Assembly: GCF_002938435.1 (NCBI RefSeq)
Contig: NZ_POQT01000002.1
Coordinates: 124,001-188,000 of the forward strand
Length of the DNA: 64,000 nt
From: Blastococcus saxobsidens
Lineage (GTDB): Bacteria > Actinomycetota > Actinomycetes > Mycobacteriales > Geodermatophilaceae
Direction: 5' to 3'
How positions within the stretch are numbered: the stretch's first letter is position 1; the number at the start of each line of letters is the position of its first letter. Made by a program: the position numbers and the translations under genes. This document shows, one piece after another, positions 34,663 through 42,297 of the stretch. The notes below the pieces were generated by a model. The model saw nothing but the letters and a program-made list of their open reading frames with translations, did no database searches and was not told the DNA's origin.

Positions 34663-34714
34663 TGTCGACGGCGCTCGAATCTGAGGCCGATGCGACGGCC
34701 GAAGATGAGGCCAC
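34663..34714. repeat. left end of the IS21 element: terminal repeat plus inner copy
   Basis: The outer repeat is 34663-34688; the inner copy (GCGACGGCCGAAGATGAGGCCA) is at about 34691-34712. Both are inverted relative to the pair at the right end and presumably bind IstA. Confidence 0.85.
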
Positions 34715-34726
34715 CGGTTGGTGTGC

Positions 34727-35521
34727 TTAGTCTGCCTGGTTCTGCGTTCTGATGCTGGGGAGACTGTCGATGCCGCGGCCGCGGAGCCGATAGCTGGCGC
34801 CCTTGAGGGTGAGCACGTCGGCGTGGTGGACGATGCGGTCGATCATGGCGGCGGCGACGACTTGGTCGCCGAACACGCCGGCCCAGCCGGAGAACGGCAG
34901 GTTGCTGGTCAGCACGAGCGAGGCGTGCTCGTAGCGGGATGAGACGAGTTGGAAGAACAGGTTCGCGGCGTCTTGTTCGAAGGGCAGGTATCCGACCTCG
35001 TCGACGATGATCAGCCCGTAGCGGCGCAGCTTGGTCAGCTCTTGCGCGAGCCGGCCGGCGCGGTGGGCGTCGGTCAGCCGGGTGACCCAGTCGGTCGCGG
35101 TGGCGAACAGAACGCGATGTCCGTGCCGTGCGGCGGTGACGCCGAGCGCGATCGCCAGGTGGGTCTTTCCGGTGCCCGGCGGACCCAGCAGCACGATGTT
35201 GCGGGCCTCGGTCAGAAACGCCCCGGAGGCCAGCGAGCCGACCTGGGTCCGGACGGCGGGCTGGGCATCCCAGTCGAAGTCCTCGAGGGTCTTGCGGGCC
35301 GGGAACCCGGCCGCGCGGATGCGCAGCTCCGCGCCGGAGGCGTTGCGCGCCGAGACCTCACGATCGAGCACGGCGGCGAGGTAGTCCTCGTGAGTCCACC
35401 CGGCATCACGCGCCTGCTCGGCAAGCCGCTGTGCGGTCTCGGTGATCCGCGGAGCCTTCAGCGCGGCCGCCAGGTAGTGGATCTGCTTGATCGACTCCGT
35501 CGTGGTCGTGGTGGCCATCAC
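34727..35521 (-). CDS. istB: IS21 helper ATPase IstB
   Basis: A 264-aa AAA+ ATPase that remodels target DNA for IstA. N-terminal helical domain (HYLAAALKAPRITETAQRLAEQAR), then Walker A GPPGTGKTH, Walker B LIIVDEVGYLPFE and sensor LVLTSNLPFSGW. Full length, with the ATG overlapping the istA stop (ATGA). Confidence 0.95.
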   Translation of the reverse strand: MMATTTTTESIKQIHYLAAALKAPRITETAQRLAEQARDAGWTHEDYLAAVLDREVSARNASGAELRIRAAGFPARKTLEDFDWDAQPAVRTQVGSLASGAFLTEARNIVLLGPPGTGKTHLAIALGVTAARHGHRVLFATATDWVTRLTDAHRAGRLAQELTKLRRYGLIIVDEVGYLPFEQDAANLFFQLVSSRYEHASLVLTSNLPFSGWAGVFGDQVVAAAMIDRIVHHADVLTLKGASYRLRGRGIDSLPSIRTQNQAD

Positions 35522-36726
35522 GCGACCTCGCCGTCGATCAGGCCGAACGCCCGGTCGTAGTCGGCCAGGTCCCGCATCAGTTCGTCGCCGGCAGCTTCGC
35601 GTGGCTGCCGTGCCTGATGGCGCAGGACGGCTGCGGTCTGGACGTGAGCCGGATCGGTGACAGTGGTCCCGCGGGCCCAGGCCCGGGCATGGTCGCCGAC
35701 CATGCGGCCGTCGAGGCGGACCCGGACGCGGTCCAGGTCGGCGCTGACGTCGACCATCCTGCCGATCGCGATCGGGTCGACGGAGTAGTCACTGGCGGCC
35801 AGGCGGACGTAGTAGTCACGGCCGAGCCGCACCCGTTCCCGCCAGCCCAGCAGCAGCGGAACCGGTGGCAGCGGCAGCATCTTTGCGCGATCGGCCTCGA
35901 TCAGGTCGACCGGGCGGGCCTTGATCGTGCGGACCGGCCGCTGGTTGGCTCGTTGCAGCCAGTCGCCGAACTGGGCGTTGAAGTCCGCCGGTGAGGCGAA
36001 CGTGCGGCCGGGCATGAACGAGGTCTCGAAGAACCCGTTGCGCCGCTCGACCACGCCCTTCGATTCCGGGTCATTGGGCCGCAGCTGCACCAGCTTCACC
36101 GCCAGGGCCCCGACGAACGAGGCAACCCCGGCCGCGAGGCGACCGCCGCGACCGATGCCCGACTCGTTGTCCCAGATCAACCGGCGCGGCACCCGCCCCA
36201 ACTCCTGGATCAGCTCCCAGGACCCGAGCAGCAGATCCTCCGTCCGCCGGGTCGGCAGCATCCGCCCGGTGATGAACCGCGAGTGCGCGGCCACCATCAC
36301 CAGCACCGGCAGCAGCGCGGTCGAGCCGTTCTCCAACGGGATCCGCTTGGGCGGGAACCACAGGTCGCACTGCGCCGCGTCACCGGGCTCCCAGACCAGC
36401 CGGTCAGCGGGGTCAGGCCGGCGATAGTCAGGCCGCAGCAACCGGACGTTGTCCCGGAACCAGGTGATCGATCCGGTCCAGTCGACCCGCTCGGCGATCA
36501 CCGTCGCCGGCATCTCCGGATGCTCGGACAAGATCGCCCGCACCCTCGCCTCGAACGGCGTGAAGGCCGTCCGCGCAGCCTTGCGCTCGTACTTGGGCGG
36601 CCGGTCCGACGCCAGAGCCCGGTCGACCGTCGCTCGCCCGATGCCCAACTGCCGCGCGACCTGCCGCCGCGGAACCCCGTCGGCGACAAGCCGCCGGATC
36701 AACGCCCAGTCCTCCACCGAGATCAC
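35518..36726 (-). CDS. istA: IS21 transposase IstA
   Basis: A 402-aa DDE transposase. N-terminal helix-turn-helix (GVPRRQVARQLGIGRATVDRAL), then the RNase-H-like core with Asp121 (QCDLWFPP), Asp186 (IWDNESG) and Glu227 (SKGVVER), and a C-terminal beta-rich domain. Uninterrupted frame; expected to be functional together with IstB. Confidence 0.95.
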   Translation of the reverse strand: MISVEDWALIRRLVADGVPRRQVARQLGIGRATVDRALASDRPPKYERKAARTAFTPFEARVRAILSEHPEMPATVIAERVDWTGSITWFRDNVRLLRPDYRRPDPADRLVWEPGDAAQCDLWFPPKRIPLENGSTALLPVLVMVAAHSRFITGRMLPTRRTEDLLLGSWELIQELGRVPRRLIWDNESGIGRGGRLAAGVASFVGALAVKLVQLRPNDPESKGVVERRNGFFETSFMPGRTFASPADFNAQFGDWLQRANQRPVRTIKARPVDLIEADRAKMLPLPPVPLLLGWRERVRLGRDYYVRLAASDYSVDPIAIGRMVDVSADLDRVRVRLDGRMVGDHARAWARGTTVTDPAHVQTAAVLRHQARQPREAAGDELMRDLADYDRAFGLIDGEVA

Positions 36727-36743
36727 CCATCCAATCTGTCTGG

Positions 36744-36795
36744 GTGGCCTCGTTTTCGACCGTCGCTATGGCCTCGTTTTCAAGCGTCGCCGACA
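36744..36795. repeat. right end of the IS21 element: two tandem terminal repeats
   Basis: Two direct copies, TGGCCTCGTTTTCGACCGTC... and TGGCCTCGTTTTCAAGCGTC..., adjoin at a 24-25 bp period. The outer one ends CGACA at 36795 next to the CAAGC duplication. Confidence 0.88.
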
Positions 36796-36925
36796 CAAGC
36801 GGTTCTTTGTGCTGCGAGCACCTACCCTGCGATTTGATCTTGAGGCGCTAACTGCGGCGGCCCGCGACGGCTGGTCGCGGGAGTATTGGGTGCTTAAAGA
36901 GTCCCTGTCGCCGGCCCGGCGGTAA

Positions 36926-37519
36926 CGACGATCTCCGCCACCTGCTTCCGAGCGGAGGTTTCACGCCCGCCCGGAAGCCCCGGCTGATCCGCTGGTCGGA
37001 GGTCGCGTGGGATGCCAGGAGCGACCGCGACCACCCGGAGGCCGCGCTCCGGCCGCCGTCCAGGGTGGAAGTGCGGCGCCAACTCCAGCGAGACGCCTGG
37101 TCGGCGGCGGACCGCCTGCGGCGAACTCGGCTCGGTGCTGATCTGCTGAGGGCGCCGGCGGGCCGCACCCGCGTGGTCAAACCAGATCTTCGACGCCGTC
37201 GTGTGGTGGTGCATGCGGGGACCGGCGCGATGCCTGTGAAGACCCGGTGGGCGCCGCGACTCCACGGTGCTGGAGGACGCGGCACGTCGGATACGGCACG
37301 GTTCATGGCCTGCCGCACAATCGCGTCGCCTGCGGACGGCGTGCTGGCGCCACGTCACGACCAGCGCTCAATCCCGGGCTTGGGGCACGAAACAGTGACC
37401 ACCTTAGTGCAGCGCCGCCCTCATGTCGGCGACCACGGCCCCTCGATTGAGAGTGGACGAAGTTTGACTGTTAGACAGGGTTGGCTGTATTCAGCTTCCA
37501 CTGTACCGTCCTCGCCGTG
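36926..37519. other. 594-bp stretch without a convincing gene right of the IS element
   Basis: Several open frames of 60-150 codons overlap here on both strands, but they are Arg/Pro-rich shadow-type sequences without a ribosome-binding site or recognisable motif. The last ~100 bp, with lower GC (GTTAGACAGGGTTGGCTGTATTCAG region), is probably the cmtR promoter. Confidence 0.5.
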
Positions 37520-37846
37520 ATGCCGGCCCTGCACGCTGATGTCCTCGCCCGCTTCGGCCACGCCCTGTCGGACCCCACTCGGACGCGGTTGCTGCTGTCG
37601 CTCCGCGAGGGGCCGGGTTACCCGTCCGAGCTGGCGGAGATGCTGGGCGTGACTCGGCAGAACCTTTCCAACCATCTGACGTGCCTACGCGGCTGCGGTC
37701 TGGTCGTCGCGGTCCCGGAGGGCCGACGGGCCCGCTACGAGTTGTCCGATCCCCGTCTCGCGCACGCGCTGGGCGACCTGCTGGGCGTCGTACTGGCCGT
37801 CGATCCGGATGCCTGTCCGACCGCAGTGACGGAGGAGTGCTGCTGA
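37520..37846 (+). CDS. cmtR: CmtR-like ArsR-family Cd/Pb-responsive repressor
   Basis: A 108-aa winged-helix repressor. NHLTCLRGCGLVVAVPEGRRARYEL closely matches M. tuberculosis CmtR, where the two cysteines of this CLRGC stretch bind Cd(II) or Pb(II) with a C-terminal cysteine; the C-terminus here (DPDACPTAVTEECC) has three. CmtR classically controls a cadmium-efflux operon, which fits the downstream cation transporter (TGATG overlap). GTG 37517 is an alternative start. Confidence 0.85.
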   Translation: MPALHADVLARFGHALSDPTRTRLLLSLREGPGYPSELAEMLGVTRQNLSNHLTCLRGCGLVVAVPEGRRARYELSDPRLAHALGDLLGVVLAVDPDACPTAVTEECC

Positions 37847-38595
37847 TGAGCGCCCAGTTCGTGCCATTGCAGTCGGCTACGGCGCGCCCGCGCCCATCGG
37901 CGGCCCGCCGCGCGCTCCTGGCCCGGCGCGTCCAGCTATTCGTGGCCGCGACGATCACGTACAACGTCATCGAAGCGGCTGTCGCGCTCACCGCCGGAGT
38001 CCGGGCGTCGTCCTCGGCGCTGATCGGGTTCGGTCTCGATTCGGTGATCGAGGTGTCCTCCGCGCTGGCGGTGGCCTGGCAGTTCGCCGGCCGCGATCCC
38101 GAGGCCCGGGAACGGGTAGCTCTGAAGGTCATCGCGGTGTCCTTCTTCGCTCTCGGCGCCTTCGTCACCGTCGACGCCGTGCGCTCGCTGGTCGGCACCC
38201 GCGAGGCGGAGCACTCGTCCGTCGGTCTGGTCCTGGCCGCGGCGAGTCTGGCGATCATGCCGGTGCTGTCCTACGCGCAGCGTCGTGCCGGCCGCGAACT
38301 CGGGTCCGCCTCCGCAGTGGCGGACTCGAAGCAGACGCTGCTGTGCACCTACCTCTCCGCAGTGCTGCTCGTGGGCCTGGCTCTGAACAGCCTCTTCGGG
38401 TGGGCCTGGGCCGACCCGATCGCAGCCATGGTCATCGCTGCCGTGGCGGTCAAAGAGGGTCGAGAGGCCTGGCGAGGCGACGCCTGCTGCTCCCCCGCCG
38501 CAATCCTCCCGCCCGGCCTCGCCGCTGGCGGCGGGGACGACTGCTGTTGCTCACCCGGACGCGACTGCTCCAGCCCTGGTAAGCCGGCGCACTGA
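37846..38595 (+). CDS. cation transporter (CDF-like) with cysteine-rich C-terminal tail
   Basis: A 249-aa membrane protein with about six helices. VFVAATITYNVIEA...SSALIGFGLDSVIEVSSALAVAWQF corresponds to the first half of a cation diffusion facilitator, with Asp in the second helix pair, and ADSKQTLLCTYLS / GWAWADPIAAMVIAAVAVKEGREAW to the second half with its DPIAAM aspartate. The tail has unusual metal-ligand clusters (DACCSP, DDCCCSPGRDC). Coupled to cmtR, it probably exports Cd, Pb or Zn. Convergent with the Zur-type operon. Confidence 0.82.
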   Translation: MSAQFVPLQSATARPRPSAARRALLARRVQLFVAATITYNVIEAAVALTAGVRASSSALIGFGLDSVIEVSSALAVAWQFAGRDPEARERVALKVIAVSFFALGAFVTVDAVRSLVGTREAEHSSVGLVLAAASLAIMPVLSYAQRRAGRELGSASAVADSKQTLLCTYLSAVLLVGLALNSLFGWAWADPIAAMVIAAVAVKEGREAWRGDACCSPAAILPPGLAAGGGDDCCCSPGRDCSSPGKPAH

Positions 38596-38631
38596 GCACA
38601 GTCGCCCTCGCCCTCTACCTCCTGGGGCTCG

Positions 38632-39807
38632 TCATGACGGTCCGGGTGAAGGGAAAGGTACCGATGGCTCCGGCGCAGGGTACTGGCGCCGCGTCAGCGC
38701 GACGCCAGTGATTGCCGCGGTGTAGCGCTCGGCCGCCATGCGCGCCCCGGCCAGCCCTCGGGCGGCGGGACCGAGCTCCAGCGCGGCGAGTCCCCCGCTC
38801 AGGTGCACTGAGGTCCCAGCCCAGGAGAGATCGGGACCGAGCACGGGTAGTCCGTCGACCACCTCCACTGGCGCCTCAGCGGCCAGCCCGGCGGTGAGCG
38901 GCTCGGTACCTACGTCGTAGGCGTATCCGGTGCCGAGCCAGATGTGGTCGGCGGCGATCTCGCGGCCACCGTCGAGCTGGACGCAGCAAGGTGACGTCCC
39001 GGCGACCGTTCCTACGTGCACCCGGATCCGCGGATGGTCGACCAGTGCGTCCCGGACCGCAGCAGGTACGGTCCCCGGCCGAGCCCCACGCACCTCCTCC
39101 GCGCGGGCCGCCGGAGGAAGAGCGGCGAAGCGCGGCAGCTCTGCGCCCAGCCAGCCGGCGTCGACGTCCATCAGCCGGGCGCGGAGCGGGGCGCGGACGA
39201 CGAGCAGCACCCGGGCGCCGCGCTCGGCGGCGCACAGGGCCAGCTGCGCGGCGGTGAGTCCTCCACCCAGCACGACGACGACCTGGCCGGCGCGGACGGC
39301 GGACAGGTCGACGTCCGCGCTGTGCACGGCGGCGGCCACCGGTGCGTGCCGGCGCGCGAACCCGCCGGCGAGCACGACCGAGCGGACGCGCAGGCGGTCG
39401 CCGGACAGCTCGACGTCCACACCACCGTCGGTACGCGGATGCAGCCCGGTCACGGCGTGCGGTATCCGGGCGGGCCCCAGCTCGTACCGGCCCACGAGGG
39501 AGCGGCAGAAGTCGGCGAACAGCGAGGCAGTCGGCGCACCCGCCGGCCCGCTGAACTCGGCTGTCCGACCGGCCGTCTCCGCCCAGTCCAGCAGGGCGTA
39601 GGGCTCGGGGTGCGGGTGGTGCACGCAGGCCGAGCGCAGGGCGAGCAGCTCGAGCGCCGCGGATCGTGCATCCCAGGCGGCTAGCCACGGCCGGGGATCG
39701 GCCACGGCCAGCCGGCCGGTCAAGGTGGGGTCGGCCGCCAGCAGGTAGCAAGCGGCGGTGAGCCCGTGCGGCCCGGCGCCGACGACGAGTACCTCCGGCG
39801 GGGTCAC
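38632..39807 (-). CDS. FAD/NAD(P)-binding protein, SidA/PvdA-like fold, last gene of a Zur-type operon
   Basis: A 391-aa flavoprotein from GTG 39807. VLVVGAGPHGLTAA (residues 6-19) is the FAD motif and VVVLGGGLTAAQLAL the second nucleotide motif. The layout (single chain, two dinucleotide folds, HIWLGTGY near the C-terminus) is that of ornithine/lysine N-hydroxylases and related monooxygenases. Substrate unknown; metallophore-related hydroxylation is possible in this context but unproven. It follows the WD40 gene by 31 bp. Confidence 0.78.
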   Translation of the reverse strand: MTPPEVLVVGAGPHGLTAACYLLAADPTLTGRLAVADPRPWLAAWDARSAALELLALRSACVHHPHPEPYALLDWAETAGRTAEFSGPAGAPTASLFADFCRSLVGRYELGPARIPHAVTGLHPRTDGGVDVELSGDRLRVRSVVLAGGFARRHAPVAAAVHSADVDLSAVRAGQVVVVLGGGLTAAQLALCAAERGARVLLVVRAPLRARLMDVDAGWLGAELPRFAALPPAARAEEVRGARPGTVPAAVRDALVDHPRIRVHVGTVAGTSPCCVQLDGGREIAADHIWLGTGYAYDVGTEPLTAGLAAEAPVEVVDGLPVLGPDLSWAGTSVHLSGGLAALELGPAARGLAGARMAAERYTAAITGVALTRRQYPAPEPSVPFPSPGPS

Positions 39808-39838
39808 CGACGTATACCCGTTGTCGGCGGCGGCCGGG

Positions 39839-40858
39839 TCATGCGGCTACCGCCAGCACAGAGCCGTCCACCGTGCCCGTGAGGATCCGCGTGCCGTCCG
39901 GGTTCCAGGCCAGGGTGGTCGCGCGCGCACCGGCATCGATCCGCAGGCGGGGCCCGGCCTGGCGTCGGGCGGCGTTCGGGGACCACAGCGCCATGCCGCC
40001 GTCACGCCCGGCGGAGGCCAGCAGGTTCCCGGTCGGCTGCCAGGCCAGCGCGCTGACCTGGGCGTCGTGTCCGGCCAGCGTGCGGGGGCTGCGCCCCATG
40101 GGGCCCTTCCCCGAGAAGTCCCACAGGTGCACCTCGGTGGTGCCTCCGTTGGCCATCCAGCGGCTGGTCCGGTCGAAGGCCAGCGCGTCGACCTTCTCGG
40201 GATACCCGGTCATCTCGGCGTCCTCGCCGGACCAGAGGCGCCAGATGTGGACGCTGGCGTCCTGGTTGCCCGAGGCGACCCAGCGGCCGTCGGGGCTGAC
40301 CCGGGCCAGCAGCAGGGAGCCGCGCCAGTCGAAGGTCCGCACGGGGTCGGGTGACGGCGAGGCGACAGAGAACCAGCGCAGGCCGCCGTAGGCCGCCGCA
40401 CCCACCCGGCTGCCATCGCGGCTCCAGACCACGTCGGTGACCGTGCTCGGCTGGCCGTCCCAGCGGGCGAGGACCGCACCGGCCGGGTCGAGCAGCACCA
40501 GGCTGCGGCCGGTGGCCACCGCCAGGTGGCTGCCCGAGCGGGACCACGCCAGAGCGTGCACCCAGCCGCCGACCTCGACGTAGGCCGGTTGTGAGGAGTC
40601 GGTGCCGAGCAGTCCCACCCGCCCGTCGGCGCCACCGGTGGCGAGGACCGATCCGCCCGGCTGCCAGGCCAGGGCCAGCGCACCGCCGTCGTGCCGCGGG
40701 CCGGGGCCCAGTGCGACGCCGTCCCGGCCGTCGAGCAGCGTGACCCCACCGGCGAGGTCGGCGACCGCGATCCGGTCGTCGGCCGACCAGCGGGCGACCG
40801 CCACCGACTCGGGCACCGCCGTGCGCCAGGCGGTGGCTTCCTGCGTTGCGGCTGTCAT
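39839..40858 (-). CDS. WD40-repeat beta-propeller protein
   Basis: A 339-aa cytosolic propeller with about seven blades, each ending in a W-D/W-like strand (VATGGADGRVGLLG, ASGNQDASVHIWRLW, GGTTEVHLWDF, ASAGRDGGMALWSP). There is no signal peptide or enzymatic domain, so it is probably a scaffold. The ATG at 40858 overlaps the stop of the COG0523 gene (ATGA), so it is made together with that GTPase. This context suggests a partner role in metal delivery. Confidence 0.85.
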   Translation of the reverse strand: MTAATQEATAWRTAVPESVAVARWSADDRIAVADLAGGVTLLDGRDGVALGPGPRHDGGALALAWQPGGSVLATGGADGRVGLLGTDSSQPAYVEVGGWVHALAWSRSGSHLAVATGRSLVLLDPAGAVLARWDGQPSTVTDVVWSRDGSRVGAAAYGGLRWFSVASPSPDPVRTFDWRGSLLLARVSPDGRWVASGNQDASVHIWRLWSGEDAEMTGYPEKVDALAFDRTSRWMANGGTTEVHLWDFSGKGPMGRSPRTLAGHDAQVSALAWQPTGNLLASAGRDGGMALWSPNAARRQAGPRLRIDAGARATTLAWNPDGTRILTGTVDGSVLAVAA

Positions 40859-41859
40859 GCCGCCGGCACCGGTGCGGCCAGGCAGCCGCGCAGGCCGGCC
40901 TCCAGGGCGGCGCGATCCAGATGGCGCCCGATGAACACCACGCGGTTGACGCGCTCCGCTTCGCCCCAGGGCTCGCCCTGGGTGCCGTCGAAGAGCATGT
41001 GCACGCCCTGGAAGACGTAGCGCTCGGGCATGCCGCGGACGGCGAGGATGCCCTTGCTGCGGAAGATGTCCACGCCCTTGGCCGAGAGCAGCTCGCCGAG
41101 CCACTCGTTGAGCCGCTCTATGTCCAGCTCCCCGGCGAACTCGATGCCCACGCTGGTGACTGTGAGGTCGTGCTGGTGCTCGGTGTCCTCCAGGAAGGCT
41201 GGATCCAGGTCGAGGGCACGGGAGAGGTCGAACCCGCCGACGTCGAGGACGGCGCCGAGGTCGACCTTCGCCTGGACGGTCTCGTGCACGTCGGCCAGCC
41301 GGTTGATCTCGCTGATCCGGCGGCGCACCTCGGCCAGCTGCTCGGTGTCGACGAGGTCGGTCTTGTTGAGCACGATGCGGTCAGCGAAGGCGATCTGCTC
41401 GAGCGCCTCGTTCTCCACGCCCTCGGACTTCTCCTCGTCCAGGTGCTGCAGCAGATGCGCGGCGTCGACGAGGGTGATGATGCCGTCCAGCCGCAACTGG
41501 CTGCCGATCTCGTCGTCCATGAAGAAGGTCTGCGCGACCGGTGCCGGGTCGGCCAGGCCGGTGGTCTCGATGAGGATGTGGTCGAACTTGTCCTTGCGTC
41601 GCATCAGGGTGCCGAGGATGCGGATGAGGTCGCCGCGAACGGTGCAGCAGATGCAGCCGTTGTTCATCTCGAACACCTCCTCCTCGGCGTCGATGACCAG
41701 CGCATCGTCGATGCCGATCTCGCCGAACTCGTTCTCGATGACGGCGATGCGCAGGCCGTGCTGCTCGGTGAGGATGCGGTTGAGCAGGGTGGTCTTGCCC
41801 GATCCGAGGAAGCCGGTCAGGACGGTGACGGGGACCTTTTCGGCAATGGAAGTGGTCAC
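40855..41859 (-). CDS. COG0523/CobW-family metal-chaperone GTPase
   Basis: A 334-aa GTPase from GTG 41859. P-loop GFLGSGKTT (16-24), metal motif GCICC (Cys69-x-Cys71-Cys72), LIETTGLADP, LNKTDLVD for guanine recognition and a C-terminal CobW domain. Zur-controlled members of this family (YciC/ZagA, ZNG1-like) deliver zinc to client enzymes in deficiency; the operator upstream supports that role here. Coupled by overlaps to its upstream small Cys protein (GTGA) and to the WD40 gene (ATGA). Confidence 0.92.
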   Translation of the reverse strand: MTTSIAEKVPVTVLTGFLGSGKTTLLNRILTEQHGLRIAVIENEFGEIGIDDALVIDAEEEVFEMNNGCICCTVRGDLIRILGTLMRRKDKFDHILIETTGLADPAPVAQTFFMDDEIGSQLRLDGIITLVDAAHLLQHLDEEKSEGVENEALEQIAFADRIVLNKTDLVDTEQLAEVRRRISEINRLADVHETVQAKVDLGAVLDVGGFDLSRALDLDPAFLEDTEHQHDLTVTSVGIEFAGELDIERLNEWLGELLSAKGVDIFRSKGILAVRGMPERYVFQGVHMLFDGTQGEPWGEAERVNRVVFIGRHLDRAALEAGLRGCLAAPVPAA

Positions 41860-42155
41860 GGAGCGCTCCTCAGTGCCTCGACGGGCGTGGCGGTGGCGAA
41901 GGCGCTGCGGACGTCGGCCAGGGACACCTCGTCGGCCGGACGGTGGATCGTGCGATGCACCGGCGCACCGGGTGTCAACACAGCGAGCACCGTCTCGACC
42001 GGGGCGCAGCCGGCCTCCCGGCAGGTCAGCTGGGTGACGGTCACGGTGTCCTCCTCGCCGAGTCCGAGGCAGGTGCGCACCCATCGGCGAAGGCGGTCGA
42101 CGAGGTCGGGGGGCAGGGGTTCGGGACGCTGCCCGATCAGGGGTCCGAGAGCCAT
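41856..42155 (-). CDS. 99-aa hypothetical protein, first gene of the COG0523 operon
   Basis: Starts at ATG 42155, 14 bp from a perfect Zur-type palindrome. The N-terminal half (PLPPDLVDRLRRWVRTCLGLGEEDTVTV) is helical; the middle has TQLTCREAGCAPVETVL with two cysteines five residues apart, a possible metal or redox site. No family recognised. The GTGA overlap with the GTPase gene indicates stoichiometric expression. An upstream in-frame TTG (42221) would place the operator inside the gene and is rejected. Confidence 0.72.
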   Translation of the reverse strand: MALGPLIGQRPEPLPPDLVDRLRRWVRTCLGLGEEDTVTVTQLTCREAGCAPVETVLAVLTPGAPVHRTIHRPADEVSLADVRSAFATATPVEALRSAP

Positions 42156-42168
42156 GTCACCCACCATA

Positions 42169-42185
42169 ATGGGAATCGTTCCCAT
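42169..42185. promoter_or_regulatory. Zur-box-like palindrome 1 (COG0523 operon)
   Basis: ATGGGAATCGTTCCCAT: perfect 7-bp arms around three central bases, just upstream of the leftward operon. Confidence 0.85.
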
Positions 42186-42280
42186 AACGCACGGTGGGTG
42201 GACAGCCGCACGCCCGCGCAATGCTCACGGGGGGTCTGCGATGCATCCACGGTGCGGATGTCAGCGCCGGAGGCCAATGT

Positions 42281-42297
42281 GCGAGAATGATTCCCAT
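42281..42297. promoter_or_regulatory. Zur-box-like palindrome 2 (znuA operon)
   Basis: GCGAGAATGATTCCCAT: GAGAA-N3-TTCCC core, overlapping the first bases of the znuA start codon at 42296. Occupancy would block initiation; the transcript may have a very short leader. Confidence 0.7.

Larger units (their letters stand above)
34663..36795 (-). mobile_element. IS21-family insertion sequence, complete (2133 bp)
   Basis: Contains istA and istB on the minus strand. The ends are imperfect 26-bp inverted repeats, both starting TGTCG and ending GAGGCC when read inward (34663-34688; 36770-36795). Each is followed by a second inner copy, the multiple-terminal-repeat layout typical of IS21. The element is flanked by identical 5-bp target duplications CAAGC (34658-34662 and 36796-36800). 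Intact genes, ends and duplications imply recent, possibly still mobile DNA. Confidence 0.95.
34635..36925 (+). pseudogene. small reading frame split by the IS21 insertion (50 codons when rejoined)
   Basis: Removing the IS (34663-36795) and one CAAGC copy rejoins 34635-34662 with 36801-36925. The join reads ATG TGC GGT TCA GTC ACC AGA ATC AAG, then CGG TTC TTT GTG, and on without a stop to TAA at 36925. The product would be MCGSVTRIK followed by RFFVLRAPTLRFDLEALTAA...SREYWVLKESLSPARR. The 3' part has a protein-like composition. I do not recognise the family. Continuity across the exact target duplication supports a real gene broken by transposition; a 50-codon frame can still arise by chance. 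Confidence 0.45.

Noticed and set aside
37065-37520. A 151-codon open frame upstream of cmtR.
   Set aside because: Arg-rich, no ribosome-binding site, no recognisable motif, and it overlaps the cmtR promoter region and start.
42156-42221. TTG start at 42221 for the small Cys protein.
   Set aside because: It would put the perfect Zur-type palindrome inside the coding sequence, and the extra residues look non-conserved.
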